Origin: Christensenella sp. UBA4675
GTDB taxonomy: Bacteria; Bacillota; Clostridia; Christensenellales; Borkfalkiaceae
DNA length: 58,038 nucleotides
Direction of reading: 5' to 3'
NCBI GenBank assembly: GCA_002405165.1
Contig: DHLF01000003.1
Span: forward strand, 1-58,038
Shown: in pieces, positions 16,316 through 25,016 of the stretch
Layout: the number at the start of each line of letters is the position of its first letter
Numbering within the stretch: the first letter of the stretch is position 1
Program-made: the position numbers and the translations under genes
The notes under the pieces: model-generated
Databases searched by the model: none
The model's input: only the letters and a program-made list of their open reading frames with translations
Told to the model about the DNA's origin: nothing

Positions 16316-17336
16316 TTTCTTTTCCCCCTATTTTTTTAATAACTTTTACTATATTTAATCTTTGCGGACATTTATTTACGCATCTTCCGCAACCTACGCA
16401 CGAATACATACCGTTGTACTGCGACGGATAGTAAACCAATTTATGCATAAAGCGTTGACGATATCTTTGCATTTGAGTAGTCCTTGGATTTCCCGCAGCC
16501 ATTTGAGTAAAATCGGAATACATACAAGAATCCCAACAACGGAAACGAATTATATCTTTATTAGTTGAAAAATCTCTTATATCGAAGCATTGACAGGTAG
16601 GACATACGAACGTACAAGTTCCGCACCCCAAACACGCTTCCGATAATTCTTGCCAAACGGGAAGATTAAATAATTCGTTTAAATTTTCGGGTTTGAAACG
16701 CGATAAATCTAAGTGCGTATAAGGTAATTTTTCTAAAATTTCCTTAGTTCCCGCTTTGATTTGTTCTACTTGTTCTTGACCGCCGTCTTCGAGTAAATCT
16801 TTAACTAAATCTAAAACTTTTTGACCTTTTTCGTCGTTAGCGTTTAAGTATAAGCAGTTTTCGTCCAAATAACAAGTAACGTTACCTTGCGGGCAAGTCG
16901 GGTCTATTCCGAAAACCGTACAAAAGCAACTTTCCTTGGGTTTAGAACAAGCCATTGTAAATATTATAGCATTATCTCTTCTTAACTTATAAAAAGTGTC
17001 TACGGGGTTGGATAAAAAGACGTTATCTAAAACCGAAAATGCTTTATAGTCGCAAGCTTTTACTCCGAAAATAACGTATTCGTCTTTTTCGGAACGAATA
17101 TCTACTATTTCAACGTTTTTCCCTTGCGTTTTAAATCTCATCATATCTTCGCTTTGCGGAAAAAATACGTCTTTTGCGCTTTTTACGGTTTTTAACTCGT
17201 CTATGTCGTATTCGCAGTCGCTGTCATAATATCCGAAATTTACTTCCCCTGCCTTTTTAATCGGCATATAGACGGACATTTTGCTTGAAATTGTATCGAA
17301 AAACTTTCTCAAATTTTCTCTTTTGATTTTATTCAT
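16308..17336 (-). CDS. 4Fe-4S dicluster protein, AsrA-like (Flx-type subunit)
   Basis: 342 residues. The N-terminal half has the AsrA/HydB-like fold with a GVKACDYKAF motif and MACSKPKESCFC. The C-terminal half has two four-cysteine motifs, CLGCGTCTFVCP...C and CVGCGRCVNKCPQRL, each for a [4Fe-4S] cluster. The same architecture occurs in anaerobic sulfite reductase subunit A and in one Flx subunit, where it relays electrons between the NAD(P)H-oxidising flavoprotein and the Hdr proteins. Start ATG at 17336 shares its A with the last base of the previous stop codon. Confidence 0.78.
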   Translation of the reverse strand: MNKIKRENLRKFFDTISSKMSVYMPIKKAGEVNFGYYDSDCEYDIDELKTVKSAKDVFFPQSEDMMRFKTQGKNVEIVDIRSEKDEYVIFGVKACDYKAFSVLDNVFLSNPVDTFYKLRRDNAIIFTMACSKPKESCFCTVFGIDPTCPQGNVTCYLDENCLYLNANDEKGQKVLDLVKDLLEDGGQEQVEQIKAGTKEILEKLPYTHLDLSRFKPENLNELFNLPVWQELSEACLGCGTCTFVCPTCQCFDIRDFSTNKDIIRFRCWDSCMYSDFTQMAAGNPRTTQMQRYRQRFMHKLVYYPSQYNGMYSCVGCGRCVNKCPQRLNIVKVIKKIGGKENA

Positions 17337-18313
17337 TACTTGTCCCCCTTATCCACAGCTTGCTTGGGTTCAACGTCGGAAGCGGTGTAAGAAGTGAGCG
17401 GTGTTTTACCTTCGCTTTCTTCTCCTGCCTGATATTCTCCGTAGAAATTATCTATATCTTTTATGAATTTTCTATTTAATAAATGTAGCGGTATTCTTTG
17501 CGGACAAACTCTTGAACATTCTCCGCAATCCGTACAACGCCCCGAAACGTGAAACGCCCTTATAACGTGGAAAAGTTGTTCTTCAAACGGAACGTCGTTT
17601 GCTTTTGCAGAGATATTCGATTTAGGATTGTCGAATACGCATTTTAAACACGAACACGCGGGACATACGTTTCTACAAGCGTTACAACGAATACATTTTG
17701 ACAACTGTTCTTGCCAAAACTTAAATCTTTGTTCGCTAGTTAAATTTTCAAGTTCTTTTACGCAAGAAAATCTGTCGTTATTTTCTTCTTTCATTTCGTG
17801 AAGAACTACTGTGTCGTCGCTAACCATAAACTTTTTGCCTTTGCAAGATTTACATTTTTCCAAAAGCACTTCGCCTTTAACGGCTTGTTTACGTCCGAAA
17901 ATTGTTTCGAAAATTGCGTTTTCTCCGTCGTAGCTTTCACTTGTAATTCCTTGAATATCTTGTTTTTCGAGTAAGTAGTTGTCCAACTTTCCGTTACATT
18001 CGATACCTACTACGAAAACGTTTTCTCTTTTAATTCTATGTTCTTTAACTAATTGATTAAAGCTATAAGTGTCGCAAGGTTTTAAAAACACGGCGGTTTT
18101 GCCTTCTTTTTTGGAAATTTCTATTAAATATTTAGAAAGGTTTGCTCCGCAAAAGTCGTTGTAAACAAAATTTTCCAACTGCGCTTCGTTTTCAAAAGTA
18201 GCGGGGCTGGGATCGTGAATAAATTCGCCTTTCGTCCAACCGACTACTCTTTTAACTTCTCCGCTCGCCAAAAGATTTTTTGCTTTTTCTTTTAAAGCTT
18301 CTTGTAGCGTCAT
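17336..18313 (-). CDS. Iron-sulfur electron carrier with FrhB/FdhB-like N-terminus (Flx-type subunit)
   Basis: 325 residues. The N-terminal region (FVYNDFCGANLS, VFLKPCDTYSFNQL, VVGIECNG, KCKSCKGKKF) resembles the FrhB/FdhB and HdrA-associated family. The C-terminal region has two [4Fe-4S] motifs, CIRCNACRNVCPACSC and CTDCGECSRVCPQRI. It is a second iron-sulfur relay next to the AsrA-like subunit, as in flxABCD-hdrABC loci. The acidic C-terminal tail is not conserved. The start overlaps the MvhD gene by 4 bp. Confidence 0.75.
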   Translation of the reverse strand: MTLQEALKEKAKNLLASGEVKRVVGWTKGEFIHDPSPATFENEAQLENFVYNDFCGANLSKYLIEISKKEGKTAVFLKPCDTYSFNQLVKEHRIKRENVFVVGIECNGKLDNYLLEKQDIQGITSESYDGENAIFETIFGRKQAVKGEVLLEKCKSCKGKKFMVSDDTVVLHEMKEENNDRFSCVKELENLTSEQRFKFWQEQLSKCIRCNACRNVCPACSCLKCVFDNPKSNISAKANDVPFEEQLFHVIRAFHVSGRCTDCGECSRVCPQRIPLHLLNRKFIKDIDNFYGEYQAGEESEGKTPLTSYTASDVEPKQAVDKGDK

Positions 18314-18762
18314 ACGTTTTCTCCTTTTATTCTTAAATCGCTTAATCTCTTGTTTTCGCCTAACGCCGTAACTTTTTCAACAAAATCGTTCATTACGGAA
18401 GAGAACTTAGCTCCTTCGGAAGCCGAAACCCATTCGACTCTCGTTCTTTCTTTTTCTATTCCTAAATAATCTAAAAAGCTAAAAAGTAACGCCATTCTTC
18501 TTCTGGTATAATAGTTACCCGTAACGTAATGGCAATCTCCGGGGTGACAACCGCATAGGATTACTCCGTCCGCTCCGCGTTGAAACGCTTTTAATATAAA
18601 CGACGGGTTTACCCTACAAGAACAAGGAACTCTTATTATTTTTACGTTTGCGGGATAGCTTAATCTTGACGAACCCGCTAAATCCGCCCCTGCGTAAGAA
18701 CACCAGTTGCAACAAAACGCAACGATATTCGGTACGAATTTATTATCTTTTATCTCTTGCAT
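18310..18762 (-). CDS. mvhD: MvhD/FlxD-like electron-transfer protein
   Basis: About 150 residues. The start is set at 18762 because GGAGGT lies 9 nt upstream there; the frame stays open up to 18861 without a ribosome binding site. Cys motifs CCNWCSYAGADLAG and CSCRVNP, then GVILCGCHPGDCHY, are those of MvhD, the [2Fe-2S] protein that docks on HdrA. In this cluster it should link the Flx subunits to HdrA. It overlaps the end of hdrA by 13 bp and the next gene by 4 bp. Confidence 0.9.
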   Translation of the reverse strand: MQEIKDNKFVPNIVAFCCNWCSYAGADLAGSSRLSYPANVKIIRVPCSCRVNPSFILKAFQRGADGVILCGCHPGDCHYVTGNYYTRRRMALLFSFLDYLGIEKERTRVEWVSASEGAKFSSVMNDFVEKVTALGENKRLSDLRIKGENV

Positions 18763-20741
18763 ATTGCTTCTACCTCCGACATAATTTGCGAAGAACTGAA
18801 TCCCGATAAATCCATAGCTCCCGACGGACAAGTAACCGTACAAGCTCCGCAACCTTGACAAACTGCGGGATTTACGGAAGCAACTCTTCTGACTTCCGTT
18901 TTTCCACCGCCGATTCTAAATTCTTTATCGACGTAAGTTATAGCTCCGTAAGCACAAACGTTAGCGCATTGAGAACAGCCGTTACACATATTTTCGTTAG
19001 AATGAGCTATACAAGGATTGGTTTTTAAGTGGTCTTTAACAAGTAAACCTATTACCTTAGACGCGCAGGCAGACGCTTGCGATACCGTTTCGGGAATATC
19101 CTTAGGTCCTTGACACATACCCGCCAAATATACGCCCGCCGTAGGACTTTCTACGGGACGAAGTTTGGGGTGAGATTCGTTTAAGAAGTTGTTAGTGTCT
19201 ATACTAGCGGTTAAAAGCGTAGCGATTTTTCTTACCGAAGGTTCGGGTTCTACCGCAACGGCTAAAACTACTAAATCGGAAGCGATGGTTTTTTGTTCGT
19301 TTTCGATTAAGTCCGAACCTTGTACCATAAGTTTTCCGTTTTCGTTATAAACTTTGCCGACCATACCTTTTATATAATCAACGCCGTATTGTTCAACCGC
19401 GCGCCTATAAAATTCATCGTAATTTTTACCCGGCGTTCTTACGTCTATATAGAAAACATGAACTTCCGTATCGGGATATTTTTCGCGAATAAGCATTGCG
19501 TGTTTTGCCGTATACATACAGCATACTTTCGAGCAGTACGGTTTCCCGCAACCCGAAACGTCCCTTGAACCTACGCATTGAATAAAAGTTATAACCTTTG
19601 GATGGGTATTGTCGGACGGACGAAGAAGCACTCCGTTTGTAGGACCTGCGGCGTTCATAAGTCTTTCAAGTTCAAGCGAAGTTATTACGTCTTTATTGTC
19701 GGCATAGCCGTATTCGTTAAAGGCGGATATATCGAACGGACGGAAACCCGTAGCAACTACTATAGCTCCGTATTCTCTTTCGATAAGTTCGTCTTTCATT
19801 TCGTAATTTATTGCGCCTGCTCCGCAGAATTTTTGGCAAATTCCGCATTTTCCCGTTTTAAGTTTAAGACATTGTGCGGGGTCTATAACCGCAACGTTAG
19901 GAATTGCTTGCGCAAACGGAATGTAAATTGCGGTACGGTTGTTTAAATTCATATTGAATTCGTTAAGTCCCTTTCTAGAAGGACATTTTTCCATACATAC
20001 TTTACAACCCGTACATTTAGTTTCGTCAACGTATCTGGCTTTCTTTTTAATAGTAACTTTAAAATTTCCTACAAAACCTTTTACGTCTTCTATTTCGGAA
20101 TAGGATAAAATGTCTATTTTTTCGTTTTGAGCGCAATCGACCATTTTAGGCGTTAAAATACAAGCAGAACAGTCCAATGTGGGAAACGTTTTGTCAAGTT
20201 GAGCCATTCTTCCGCCGATTGTAGCGTTTTTCTCAACTATATCCACGTTAAAACCCGCTTCCGCAATGTCGAGTGCCGCTTGAATACCGGCTATTCCTCC
20301 ACCGATTACAAGCGCTCTTTTAATTACGGGACTTTCACCTGCGGTTAAAGGCGTGTCCAACCTTACCTTAGCTATTGCAGTACGAAGTAAAATCAAAGCT
20401 TTTTCCGTAGCTTCTAACTTATCTTTATGTATCCACGAACATTGCTCTCTTAAATTCGCAATTTCTACCATAAAAGGATTTAATCCTTCGCTTTCAGCTG
20501 TCTTTCTAAAAGTAGCTTCGTGCATACGGGGAGAACAAGAACCTATTACTATTCCCGTTAGCTTATTTTCTCTTATGGCTTTTCTTATAAGCTGTTGTCC
20601 GTTTTCGGAACACATATATTGATAGTTGACGGCATAAACTACCCCCGGTTCAGCTTTTATTACTTCCGATAGCTTTTCTACGTCAACGGTGGACGCTATG
20701 TTGCTACCACACCAACAAACAAATACTCCTATTCTTTGCAT
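18750..20741 (-). CDS. hdrA: Heterodisulfide reductase subunit A-like bifurcating flavoprotein
   Basis: 663 residues, the usual HdrA length. Order: N-terminal domain with VFVCWCGSNI; FAD Rossmann motif VIGGGIAGIQAALD (about 147); GGRMAQLDKTFPTLDCSACIL, the Cys-rich segment typical of HdrA; ferredoxin insert CTGCKVCMEKCP; then C-terminal CNGCSQCANVCAYGAI and CQGCGACTVTCPSGA. In characterised HdrA this FAD splits electron pairs between a low-potential path (ferredoxin) and a high-potential path (HdrBC). With no hydrogenase or formate dehydrogenase gene nearby, the donor here is probably NAD(P)H through FlxA. Confidence 0.93.
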   Translation of the reverse strand: MQRIGVFVCWCGSNIASTVDVEKLSEVIKAEPGVVYAVNYQYMCSENGQQLIRKAIRENKLTGIVIGSCSPRMHEATFRKTAESEGLNPFMVEIANLREQCSWIHKDKLEATEKALILLRTAIAKVRLDTPLTAGESPVIKRALVIGGGIAGIQAALDIAEAGFNVDIVEKNATIGGRMAQLDKTFPTLDCSACILTPKMVDCAQNEKIDILSYSEIEDVKGFVGNFKVTIKKKARYVDETKCTGCKVCMEKCPSRKGLNEFNMNLNNRTAIYIPFAQAIPNVAVIDPAQCLKLKTGKCGICQKFCGAGAINYEMKDELIEREYGAIVVATGFRPFDISAFNEYGYADNKDVITSLELERLMNAAGPTNGVLLRPSDNTHPKVITFIQCVGSRDVSGCGKPYCSKVCCMYTAKHAMLIREKYPDTEVHVFYIDVRTPGKNYDEFYRRAVEQYGVDYIKGMVGKVYNENGKLMVQGSDLIENEQKTIASDLVVLAVAVEPEPSVRKIATLLTASIDTNNFLNESHPKLRPVESPTAGVYLAGMCQGPKDIPETVSQASACASKVIGLLVKDHLKTNPCIAHSNENMCNGCSQCANVCAYGAITYVDKEFRIGGGKTEVRRVASVNPAVCQGCGACTVTCPSGAMDLSGFSSSQIMSEVEAICKR

Positions 20742-20758
20742 AATTTTCTCTCTTACGT

Positions 20759-21145
20759 TTATTTATTATATTTTCTATAAGCCGACACTAATAATTGTTG
20801 CGGAATTAACTCGTCTACCATAGGCGGTATATCTTCCGCTTTTATCTGATTGTTTCCTTGAAGTCTTGTAACGGTCGTTCTAACCGCTTCTATAACGCCT
20901 TGCGGAGCAACTCCCCTAGGACAACGCTCTACGCACGCCATACAAGACAAACAATTCCATATAGCTTTACTGTTTAACAACTTTTCTATTTTCCCGTTTA
21001 TCACAAACGAAACGAACTGATGCGGTTTTATATCCATATCTTTAAAAGCAGGGCATCTTCCCGAACATTTACCGCATTTCATACACTTTCTTACGTCGGT
21101 TCCGCTTATTCTTAAAACGTTTTCCTGAGTTTCGGTCTTAGTCAT
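20759..21145 (-). CDS. hdrC: Heterodisulfide reductase subunit C-like ferredoxin protein
   Basis: 128 residues with two [4Fe-4S] motifs, CMKCGKCSGRCPAF (about residue 17) and CLSCMACVERCPRGV (about residue 65), in the alpha-helical HdrC fold. It passes electrons from HdrA to HdrB. The start overlaps the end of hdrB by 8 bp, so translation is probably coupled. Confidence 0.9.
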   Translation of the reverse strand: MTKTETQENVLRISGTDVRKCMKCGKCSGRCPAFKDMDIKPHQFVSFVINGKIEKLLNSKAIWNCLSCMACVERCPRGVAPQGVIEAVRTTVTRLQGNNQIKAEDIPPMVDELIPQQLLVSAYRKYNK

Positions 21146-21920
21146 TTTTCGTTACCCCCAAAGCCTCGGCAAGAAGTTTAGTAAAGTACTCTACCGGCAA
21201 AGTTCCGCCGTTTACTTTTAAGTTGTATAAACAAAGCGGACAAGCCGTTATTACCATTTCCGCGCCTTTTTCTTTTGCGGAATTTAAAACGGATAAACTT
21301 CTTTTCTCGGCAAGAGCCTTATTTTTTACCCCGACGTACGCCCCGCAACATTCGTTTCTCATCGGATACTTTACGGGCGTTCCGCCTATTGCAGAAATAA
21401 AATCTTCCAGTATCGTGGGATTTTCGGGACTGTCGAATTGCATTACGGAATTAGGTCTTAACAGCAAACATCCGTAGTACGCCCCTATTTTTTTATTGAT
21501 GGGATTTACTACTTTCTCTTTAATTTTATCAAACCCTACCAAATCTTTTAACATTTCGATATAATGCAAAACTTGGGCTTCGCCTTTATAAGGTTCGTCT
21601 AATTTTAAATAGTTGTTTGCCTTTAACTGCATATTTTCATCCGCCTGCATATCGTAATTAACTCTTTTAATTACGTTATGACAGCTAGAACAAAGCGTTA
21701 AAAGCTTTCCGCCGTGACTTTTAGCGTAGTCTAACGCCCTTACGGCAGATAACTTAGTTGCAATTTCGTCCTTTGCGGTAGGATAAACAGCTCCGCAACA
21801 TTGCCAGTTTTCAATTTCTTCCATTTGCACGCCTAAAATTTCCGCGCTTTTTCTAGCGTAAAAATCTAGTTCTTTCGCGTTGGTTTTTAAGGTGCATCCG
21901 GGGTAGTAAGCTATTTTCAT
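21138..21920 (-). CDS. hdrB: Heterodisulfide reductase subunit B-like (two CCG domains)
   Basis: 260 residues. Two copies of the cysteine-rich CCG domain are present: YYPGC...QCCGAVYP...CSSCHN, and YYGCLLLRP...ECCGAYVG...CPLCLYN. In HdrB of methanogens these hold noncubane [4Fe-4S] clusters that cleave CoM-S-S-CoB. This bacterium would not make that substrate, so the acceptor is another disulfide or, given the neighbours, electrons are passed on to FrdB/FrdA. It is the first gene of the tightly spaced hdrB-to-frdA run. Confidence 0.9.
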   Translation of the reverse strand: MKIAYYPGCTLKTNAKELDFYARKSAEILGVQMEEIENWQCCGAVYPTAKDEIATKLSAVRALDYAKSHGGKLLTLCSSCHNVIKRVNYDMQADENMQLKANNYLKLDEPYKGEAQVLHYIEMLKDLVGFDKIKEKVVNPINKKIGAYYGCLLLRPNSVMQFDSPENPTILEDFISAIGGTPVKYPMRNECCGAYVGVKNKALAEKRSLSVLNSAKEKGAEMVITACPLCLYNLKVNGGTLPVEYFTKLLAEALGVTKND

Positions 21921-22330
21921 TTATCTTTTCCTTAAATTATCTAAATACTTATATTGCAAACTTTTTACCTAATTTCACCGATTTAAACTAATGTTTTTGC
22001 AATTTTATTTATTAAAATCTAACTGCAATTATCTCTAAACTTCTCTTTATCGGAAAATTATTCTAAAAAAATCTCGTAGCTATCAAATATCTTTAAAAGT
22101 TTTGTTTACAACATAAAATTTATTTCTTAACAAATCCTGTTTTTGCCAAAAAACAAAAAACGAATTATTAAAAATAAAAGTTACTAACGTTTTTAATCGT
22201 TTAAACTTTAAAATTTTTGACTCACGTAGTAAAATAAACCGCTTTAAAATATTTGAACTTTCAAATTTTTTATTAGTATCGTAAGACAAAACGCCAAACT
22301 CGACTTACGCCGATTTTAGCGAATTTCGAA
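21921..22330. other. 410-bp spacer between hdrB and fumC
   Basis: AT-rich with no convincing gene. A TTG-start 68-codon frame on the minus strand (22083-22289) lacks a ribosome binding site and has low-complexity Phe/Lys content. No clear terminator follows fumC, so read-through from the mdh-fumC unit into hdrB is possible. No consensus promoter was found for hdrB. Confidence 0.5.
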
Positions 22331-23707
22331 TTATTTTTTGGGATAAGCCATATCTTCGGGACGGAATACTTCGTCAAATTTTTCAGAAGTCAAAAATCCC
22401 AAATCTACACACGCTTCCTTTAAAGATATATTTTCTTTAAACGCTTTTTTAACGGTTTTCGCCGCATTTTCGTAACCGATATACGGATTTAATGCGGTTG
22501 CAAGCATTAAAGAATTATGCAAGTTGTGTTTCATTTTATCTCTGTTAGCCGTAAGCCCCGTTAAACATTTATCGTTAAACGAAACCATTCCGTCGGCTAA
22601 AATTCTTGCCGATTGCATAAAGTTATAAATTATTACGGGCATAAATACGTTAAGTTCGAAATTTCCTTGCGAAGCTCCGAAACCTACCGCCACGTCGTTT
22701 CCGACAACTTGTACCGCAACCATAGTCATAGATTCGCACTGTGTGGGATTGACTTTTCCGGGCATTATGGAAGAACCGGGTTCGTTTTCGGGAATGTGAA
22801 TTTCGCCTAAACCGTCCCTAGGTCCGCTTGCAAGCCATCTTACGTCGTTAGCTATTTTCATAAGGTTGCAAGCTAACGCTTTTAATGCTCCGTGTGCAAA
22901 AACCAACGCGTCTTTACTCGTTAAAGCGTGGAATTTATTCTTTTCGGAATAAAAAGTTTTACCCGTCAATAAGCTAATTTGTTTTGCGGTTTCTTCTGCA
23001 TACCCGTTAGGAGCGTTAAGTCCCGTGCCTACGGCAGTTCCGCCTATTGCCAAATCCCTTAAAAATTCTACGGAAGCCTTTAATTGCGCTTCTGCCTTTT
23101 CTATCATCACTCTCCAACCGCTTATTTCTTGCGAAAAAGCAATGGGAACGGCGTCTTGTAAGTGCGTTCTTCCGCTCTTTACTATTCCTTCGTTTTCTTT
23201 TTCTAATCTTTTAAACGTTTCGATAAGTTTTTCCATTGCGGGATAAACTTTATCTTCTATTACCGTAACGGCGGCTATGTGCATTGCCGTAGGGAAAGTA
23301 TCGTTAGAGCTTTGCGATTTGTTTATATCGTCGTTGGGGTGTAAAAGCTTTTTCCCCGCAATATAATTTCCTAAATTCGCTACGACTTCGTTTACGTTCA
23401 TATTAGATTGCGTTCCGCTACCCGTCTGCCAAACGGCAAGCGGGAAATTGTCGGAATGTTTTCCTTCTAATATTTCGTCGCACGCTTTTTCAATAATATC
23501 GCATTTTTCTTGCGATAAAACCCCTAATTTACAGTTAGCTATCGCCGAAGCCTTTTTTAAAATAACCAACGAATGTATTACTTCCATAGGAATTTTTTCG
23601 TCGCCTATTTTAAAGTTTTCGTAACTTCTTTCGGTTTGCGCTCCCCAAAATTTATCGGCGGGAACTTTCATTTCGCCCATAGTGTCTTTTTCTATACGGT
23701 ATTCCAT
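22331..23707 (-). CDS. fumC: Fumarate hydratase, class II
   Basis: 458 residues, oxygen-stable class II fumarase interconverting malate and fumarate in the cytosol. The superfamily signature GSSIMPGKVNPTQ lies at about residue 314, with the other conserved stretches TGSGTQSNMNVNEV, SSNDTFPTAMH and GRTHLQDAVPI, all typical of FumC rather than aspartase. It begins 16 bp after mdh, so both share a transcript. In context it supplies fumarate to the frdAB enzyme. Confidence 0.95.
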   Translation of the reverse strand: MEYRIEKDTMGEMKVPADKFWGAQTERSYENFKIGDEKIPMEVIHSLVILKKASAIANCKLGVLSQEKCDIIEKACDEILEGKHSDNFPLAVWQTGSGTQSNMNVNEVVANLGNYIAGKKLLHPNDDINKSQSSNDTFPTAMHIAAVTVIEDKVYPAMEKLIETFKRLEKENEGIVKSGRTHLQDAVPIAFSQEISGWRVMIEKAEAQLKASVEFLRDLAIGGTAVGTGLNAPNGYAEETAKQISLLTGKTFYSEKNKFHALTSKDALVFAHGALKALACNLMKIANDVRWLASGPRDGLGEIHIPENEPGSSIMPGKVNPTQCESMTMVAVQVVGNDVAVGFGASQGNFELNVFMPVIIYNFMQSARILADGMVSFNDKCLTGLTANRDKMKHNLHNSLMLATALNPYIGYENAAKTVKKAFKENISLKEACVDLGFLTSEKFDEVFRPEDMAYPKK

Positions 23708-23723
23708 AAATAATCTCCCTTAA

Positions 23724-24668
23724 TTAAAGATTGATTTGAGATATAACTTCTTTTAAGACTTTCGCGCTGTTTTGAAGTTTTGCAACTTCTTCGTCGGTAA
23801 GAATAGGATTTATCTTTCCGCAAACGCCGTTTCTTCCTACGATGTTTATCGTAGACAAACATACGTCGCTAATACCGTATTCTCCGCGCATCATAGTGGA
23901 AACGGTCATAGCCGTGTTAGAGTTGTCCGTTATAGCTTTTACTATATGGCATACGGTAGAAGCGATAGCGTAGAAAGTAGCGCCTTTTCTGGAAATTACG
24001 AGTGCACCCGATTCTTTAACGTATTTTTCGATTTCGGGCAAATCTATTTTAGTAGTGAGAAGCGAAGAAGACTCAACCGCTTTTTGATATTCATCAACGG
24101 GCATACCCGCTATTCTTGCAATCGACCAAGGAGAAAATCCCGAATCGCCGTGTTCGCCGAACATATAAGCGTGTATGTTTCCTACTTCTAACCCACAGTA
24201 TTCCGCAATTCTCGAACGCAATCTTGCAGTGTCGATTATAGCTCCCGAACCGATAATTTTATTTTCGGGTATTCCCGATAAACGACAAAACGAATAGGTT
24301 AATATATCTACGGGGTTAGAAACCATTACGTAAACCGCGTTGGGTGCTTGAGACGTAATTTGCGGAATTATCGATTTTTGTATCGCTATATTCGTTTGTA
24401 TCAATTCTAATCTCGATTGTCCGGGTTTTCTAGCTATTCCGGAAGTAATTATTACGATGTTGGAATCTTTTGCATCTTCGTATCCGCCTGCGTATACTAT
24501 ACAAGAACTATCGTAAGAAAGCCCTTGACGAATATCTAAAGCTTCGCCTTTCGCTTTTTCGCCGTCTACGTCTATAATAACTATTTCCGACGCTAAATTC
24601 CTGCAAGTTAAAGAATAAGCAATAGTTGCTCCTACTCTTCCGCTACCGATAATTGTAATTTTGTTCAT
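23724..24668 (-). CDS. mdh: Malate dehydrogenase (LDH/MDH superfamily)
   Basis: 314 residues. The NAD-binding motif GSGRVGATIA is at the N-terminus. The substrate-specificity position in SGIARKPGQSR is Arg80, as in malate dehydrogenases, where lactate dehydrogenases have Gln. The second substrate Arg is Arg86 and the catalytic histidine is in FGEHGDSG. It reduces oxaloacetate to malate. The overall sequence is of the lactate dehydrogenase-like MDH group, so some residual doubt about substrate remains, but fumC directly downstream supports malate. It opens the mdh-fumC unit and is preceded by a promoter at 24731-24759. Confidence 0.88.
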   Translation of the reverse strand: MNKITIIGSGRVGATIAYSLTCRNLASEIVIIDVDGEKAKGEALDIRQGLSYDSSCIVYAGGYEDAKDSNIVIITSGIARKPGQSRLELIQTNIAIQKSIIPQITSQAPNAVYVMVSNPVDILTYSFCRLSGIPENKIIGSGAIIDTARLRSRIAEYCGLEVGNIHAYMFGEHGDSGFSPWSIARIAGMPVDEYQKAVESSSLLTTKIDLPEIEKYVKESGALVISRKGATFYAIASTVCHIVKAITDNSNTAMTVSTMMRGEYGISDVCLSTINIVGRNGVCGKINPILTDEEVAKLQNSAKVLKEVISQINL

Positions 24669-24730
24669 AAATATTTCTCCTGTTTATTTTTGCGAAGTAT
24701 AAAAATTTTTCGTTTGTAACCGCTTAGTTT

Positions 24731-24759
24731 ATTGTATCACAAATATGAAAAAAATTCAA
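24731..24759 (-). promoter_or_regulatory. Promoter of the mdh-fumC unit
   Basis: Minus-strand TTGAAT, 17-bp spacer, TACAAT, about 60 bp upstream of mdh. CAGGAG precedes the start codon. Confidence 0.7.
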
Positions 24760-25016
24760 CAATTTTATGAAACGATAAATTAAATTCGGCAAACAAATTT
24801 TTTTTAACTTCTTTTTTCTTCTTATAAATTATATCTTTATTAAGTTGCGTCTTTCTATAAATTATATCACATATATAATATAATTACAAACTACATCAAA
24901 ACAATAAATCGTCAAAAATCGCAAAAAAAGATATAAATTTTATATATTTTATTATCAAAAAAGATATACCTTATTATATAAAGCTAATTTTTGAACGATT
25001 AAATAACCATATTTTT
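24760..25016. other. AT-rich spacer
   Basis: No gene is seen. Two copies of TATAAATTATATC lie about 27 bp apart (near 24829 and 24856). They may be stacked -10-like boxes or a regulator site; nothing else stands out. Confidence 0.4.

Noticed and set aside
18763..18861. Extended N-terminus of the MvhD-like protein
   Set aside because: It overlaps the hdrA ferredoxin-domain coding sequence, and the internal ATG at 18762 has a GGAGGT site and aligns with MvhD.
22083..22289. 68-codon minus-strand frame between hdrB and fumC
   Set aside because: TTG start, no ribosome binding site, low-complexity Phe/Lys/Asn composition in an AT-rich spacer.
23724..24668. Lactate dehydrogenase
   Set aside because: The specificity-loop residue is Arg80 (IARKPG) rather than the Gln of LDH, and fumC follows directly.
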